DNA of 7,483 nucleotides from Clostridia bacterium (GTDB lineage Bacteria; Bacillota; Clostridia; Oscillospirales; QAMX01), in contig JAFYNU010000380.1 in NCBI GenBank assembly GCA_017547975.1, positions 1-7,483 on the forward strand, written 5' to 3'. Under the pieces are notes generated by a model that worked only from the letters and a program-made list of their open reading frames with translations, made no database searches and had not been told where the DNA came from. Below, piece by piece: positions 5,639-7,483 of the stretch. Made by a program: the position numbers and the translations under genes. How positions within the stretch are numbered: position 1 is the first letter of the stretch; each line of letters opens with the position of its first letter.

Positions 5639-7483
5639 TTATTCCTCGGTTTCCTGGAGCAAAGGGAATGAAAGGGTCACTTTGAAAAGATCCCCATCAA
5701 TATCCAATATCATGGAGCCTCCCATTCGCTCGGTTAAAGTGGATACAATGGAAAGTCCAAGGCCGTTGCCGTCGGTGGTACGTGACGTTTCCCCTCTGGT
5801 AAATCGCTCCAACAGCTCCTGGGGAGATACGGTCAATTGATCACGGGAGATGTTGCGGAGGGTGAAGACGGCATGATCGTCTTGCTTTGCAAGCGAAAGG
5901 AAGACACGCGTGCCTGGCATTGCATATTTGGCGATGTTGTTGAGAAGGTTGTCAAATATGCGCCAGATCCTTTTGCTATCAGCTAAAATTGTTAATTCTT
6001 CCTCCGGTTGCTGAAGGATCAGGGTCAGATCGGCATCCTGTAAACGGGTTTCGTATTCGCCGGCTGCCTGGGAAAGGAGAATATTCGCCTTGCATGGCAA
6101 AAGCTCCAACTCCAGGTTGCCGGTGGCTGCCTTGGAAATTTCCAACAGGTCCTCCAACAAATGCTTCAGCCGTTCGGATTTCCGGGTCAAAACCTCTGCG
6201 TATTCTGCGTGGACAGGGGAGTCACAGGGGGTGGAGGCAATCAACCCTGCATAATTGATCAGAGAAGTGATAGGTGTCTTGATATCGTGGGAAATGTTGG
6301 TGATGAGCTCGGTTTTCATTCGCTCACTCTGGAGACGCTTTTCCACGGCAGCTGCCATGCCAACACCGATGTTATTGAGGTTCTCGGCATAATCCTTGAA
6401 ATCCCAAATCAAGTGTTCGGTATTTGTCTTGTAGGACAGATTACCGGAAGCAAGAGCGTTGCCGGCTTTTTGAAGGGTGTACAAAGAAATTGATATGTAA
6501 ATGATCAGAGGTACCAAAAAGAATTTCTCCACGAACCAGCAGATCATGAGCAGATCAAAATTTTGTTGACATGCCACCATAAAGGCAAGTTCGATGGTGG
6601 TAATGATAATGATGAAAAGACTTGTTTTCGCAACAAGAGGAAGTCGGGTGAAGTAAGACTTGAGGGCTTTGGCGAGAGTGCCAAGTCTTTTATATAGAAA
6701 ATGGGAAGGATGAAAGAGAAGAGAATTCTTGAATAGGGTCCGGGTCTTAATGCGTACGGCAATTTCAAGAATACTGAATAGAAGAAAGATGGCACATAGG
6801 GAGCAAAGGATAAATCCCCAGATGGAGGGGTATAGATCAAGAGACATTTCAAAAAAGGCGCAGAAAGAATGATAAGTGTCCTGATACAGGAATAGAAATA
6901 CGCCGAAAAAGAGACCGCAACCGAGAAGCCAAAAATCACTGGGAATGTGGCGAAATATGCCGGGAACCAGATCATCCCGATTGGGTCTGCGTCCGGCAAG
7001 GGATAGGCTCATGATGAGAAAGAAGAAAAATAGCAAAAGGGAAGCAAACCCGATTGGATAAATGATATAGCGCATAGAATAGCCGAATTGTGTTCGGAGG
7101 TCCTGCGCAAAATAGTGATCGGCAACAGGATAGTCGGTATCCACGTAGGCGATTAAGTTGTAGCACAAATTATTGTATCGAGGGCCTTTATCAATTAGCT
7201 TACCATTTTCCAGCTTGAAGGAATAAATCAGGGGAGCATTTTGCGCATCGTAAGGAAGACTGGCGTCATTGTACAGAAGGAGAAAATCGGTGGGCCCGAT
7301 TAACTTGTAGCGGAGATTGGTATTGGATAAACGGTATGCAGAGGAATCGTCAATTTGCGGAATAATATTATGACGAAGAGGACGGACGGCGCTCAGGTAG
7401 TATTCCATAATGCGATGGGCATCTTTGTAGAATAGTTCTTCGGGGAGCTGGGATTCGTAATAGTCTTCGGATTCATAATAAAA
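5639..7483 (-). CDS. Membrane sensor histidine kinase (N-terminus beyond window edge)
   Basis: The frame is open to the right edge (614 visible residues plus stop), so the ATG at 7408 is internal. Counting from that methionine: residues 1-112 form a polar, probably extracellular, sensor segment. Five hydrophobic segments follow at about 115-135, 158-175, 195-217, 262-281 and 285-309. A HAMP-like linker with a helical segment runs at 310-360. A HisKA domain has H374 in ITNISHDIKTPI as the phospho-acceptor, and a HATPase_c domain has the N box DNLLNNIAKYA (486-496), an F box LLERFTRGE and a G2 loop GNGLGLS (547-553). The usual G1 box D-x-G-x-G is replaced by RNISRDQL, a variant I recall in other clostridial kinases. 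It should autophosphorylate and pass phosphate to a response regulator, none of which is in the window. Signal unknown. It is followed directly by the small secreted-protein gene. Confidence 0.93.
   Translation of the reverse strand, partial: FYYESEDYYESQLPEELFYKDAHRIMEYYLSAVRPLRHNIIPQIDDSSAYRLSNTNLRYKLIGPTDFLLLYNDASLPYDAQNAPLIYSFKLENGKLIDKGPRYNNLCYNLIAYVDTDYPVADHYFAQDLRTQFGYSMRYIIYPIGFASLLLFFFFLIMSLSLAGRRPNRDDLVPGIFRHIPSDFWLLGCGLFFGVFLFLYQDTYHSFCAFFEMSLDLYPSIWGFILCSLCAIFLLFSILEIAVRIKTRTLFKNSLLFHPSHFLYKRLGTLAKALKSYFTRLPLVAKTSLFIIIITTIELAFMVACQQNFDLLMICWFVEKFFLVPLIIYISISLYTLQKAGNALASGNLSYKTNTEHLIWDFKDYAENLNNIGVGMAAAVEKRLQSERMKTELITNISHDIKTPITSLINYAGLIASTPCDSPVHAEYAEVLTRKSERLKHLLEDLLEISKAATGNLELELLPCKANILLSQAAGEYETRLQDADLTLILQQPEEELTILADSKRIWRIFDNLLNNIAKYAMPGTRVFLSLAKQDDHAVFTLRNISRDQLTVSPQELLERFTRGETSRTTDGNGLGLSIVSTLTERMGGSMILDIDGDLFKVTLSFPLLQETEE
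5643..5647 (-). promoter_or_regulatory. Ribosome binding site of the small secreted-protein gene
   Basis: On the minus strand GAGGA lies within the last codons of the kinase, five bases before the ATG at 5637. The kinase TAA is only one base from this ATG, which suggests coupled translation. Confidence 0.6.
7451..7480 (-). repeat. Short near-tandem repeat in the kinase sensor region
   Basis: On the minus strand TATTATGAATCC (7480-7469) and TATTACGAATCC (7462-7451) are separated by six bases, an 18-base period with 11 of 12 identical. They encode YYES-ED-YYES, an acidic, tyrosine-rich stretch in the N-terminal part of the kinase. Only two copies are visible; the window ends here. Confidence 0.6.

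Noticed and set aside
7406..7408. ATG as the kinase start
   Set aside because: The frame continues with no stop to base 7483, there is no ribosome binding site just upstream, and a first membrane helix before the sensor region is missing.
1..7483. Anti-phage defence system, mobile element or CRISPR
   Set aside because: No nuclease, integrase, transposase, helicase, toxin pair or spaced repeats were found; the Nudix and acetyltransferase genes alone do not support a defence call.

Overview
The window looks like a chromosomal segment from a low-to-mid GC Firmicute, most likely a gut-type Clostridia (Oscillospiraceae or Lachnospiraceae-like). This is inferred from strong AGGAGG-type ribosome binding sites, very tight gene packing, the style of the histidine kinase and the resemblance of the enzymes to clostridial families. 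No rRNA, tRNA, CRISPR array, insertion sequence or phage gene was seen.

Left and centre (1-5111, + strand) hold seven same-strand genes with gaps of 1-12 bases or short overlaps, so almost certainly one operon. In order: the C-terminal part of an MFS transporter (cut by the left edge), a Nudix hydrolase, an ElaA-like GNAT acetyltransferase, a class I SAM-dependent methyltransferase, a nitrilase-superfamily carbon-nitrogen hydrolase, a divergent Gfo/Idh/MocA-like protein and an AAC(3)-type (Antibiotic_NAT) N-acetyltransferase. Its promoter is not in the window. A 10-bp-stem intrinsic terminator at 5116-5143 ends it.

Right (5143-7483, - strand) is a convergent unit. It contains a multi-pass sensor histidine kinase whose N-terminus runs off the right edge, followed after one base by a small signal-peptide-bearing protein of unknown function. 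A response regulator gene is expected just outside the right edge, but this is inference.

Taken together, the plus-strand operon resembles a set of enzymes that modify or detoxify small molecules (acetylate, methylate, hydrolyse amide or nitrile bonds, cleave nucleoside diphosphate derivatives) beside a transporter. A dedicated pathway or a defence against an antimicrobial is possible but unproven: each enzyme belongs to a broad family, and none has a substrate that can be read from the sequence. Nothing in the window is a clear-cut new system. The most unusual items are the Gfo/Idh-like protein without a recognisable dinucleotide-binding glycine motif, the company kept by the AAC(3)-like gene, and the kinase and secreted-protein pair. 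There is no stretch over 300 bases without a gene.
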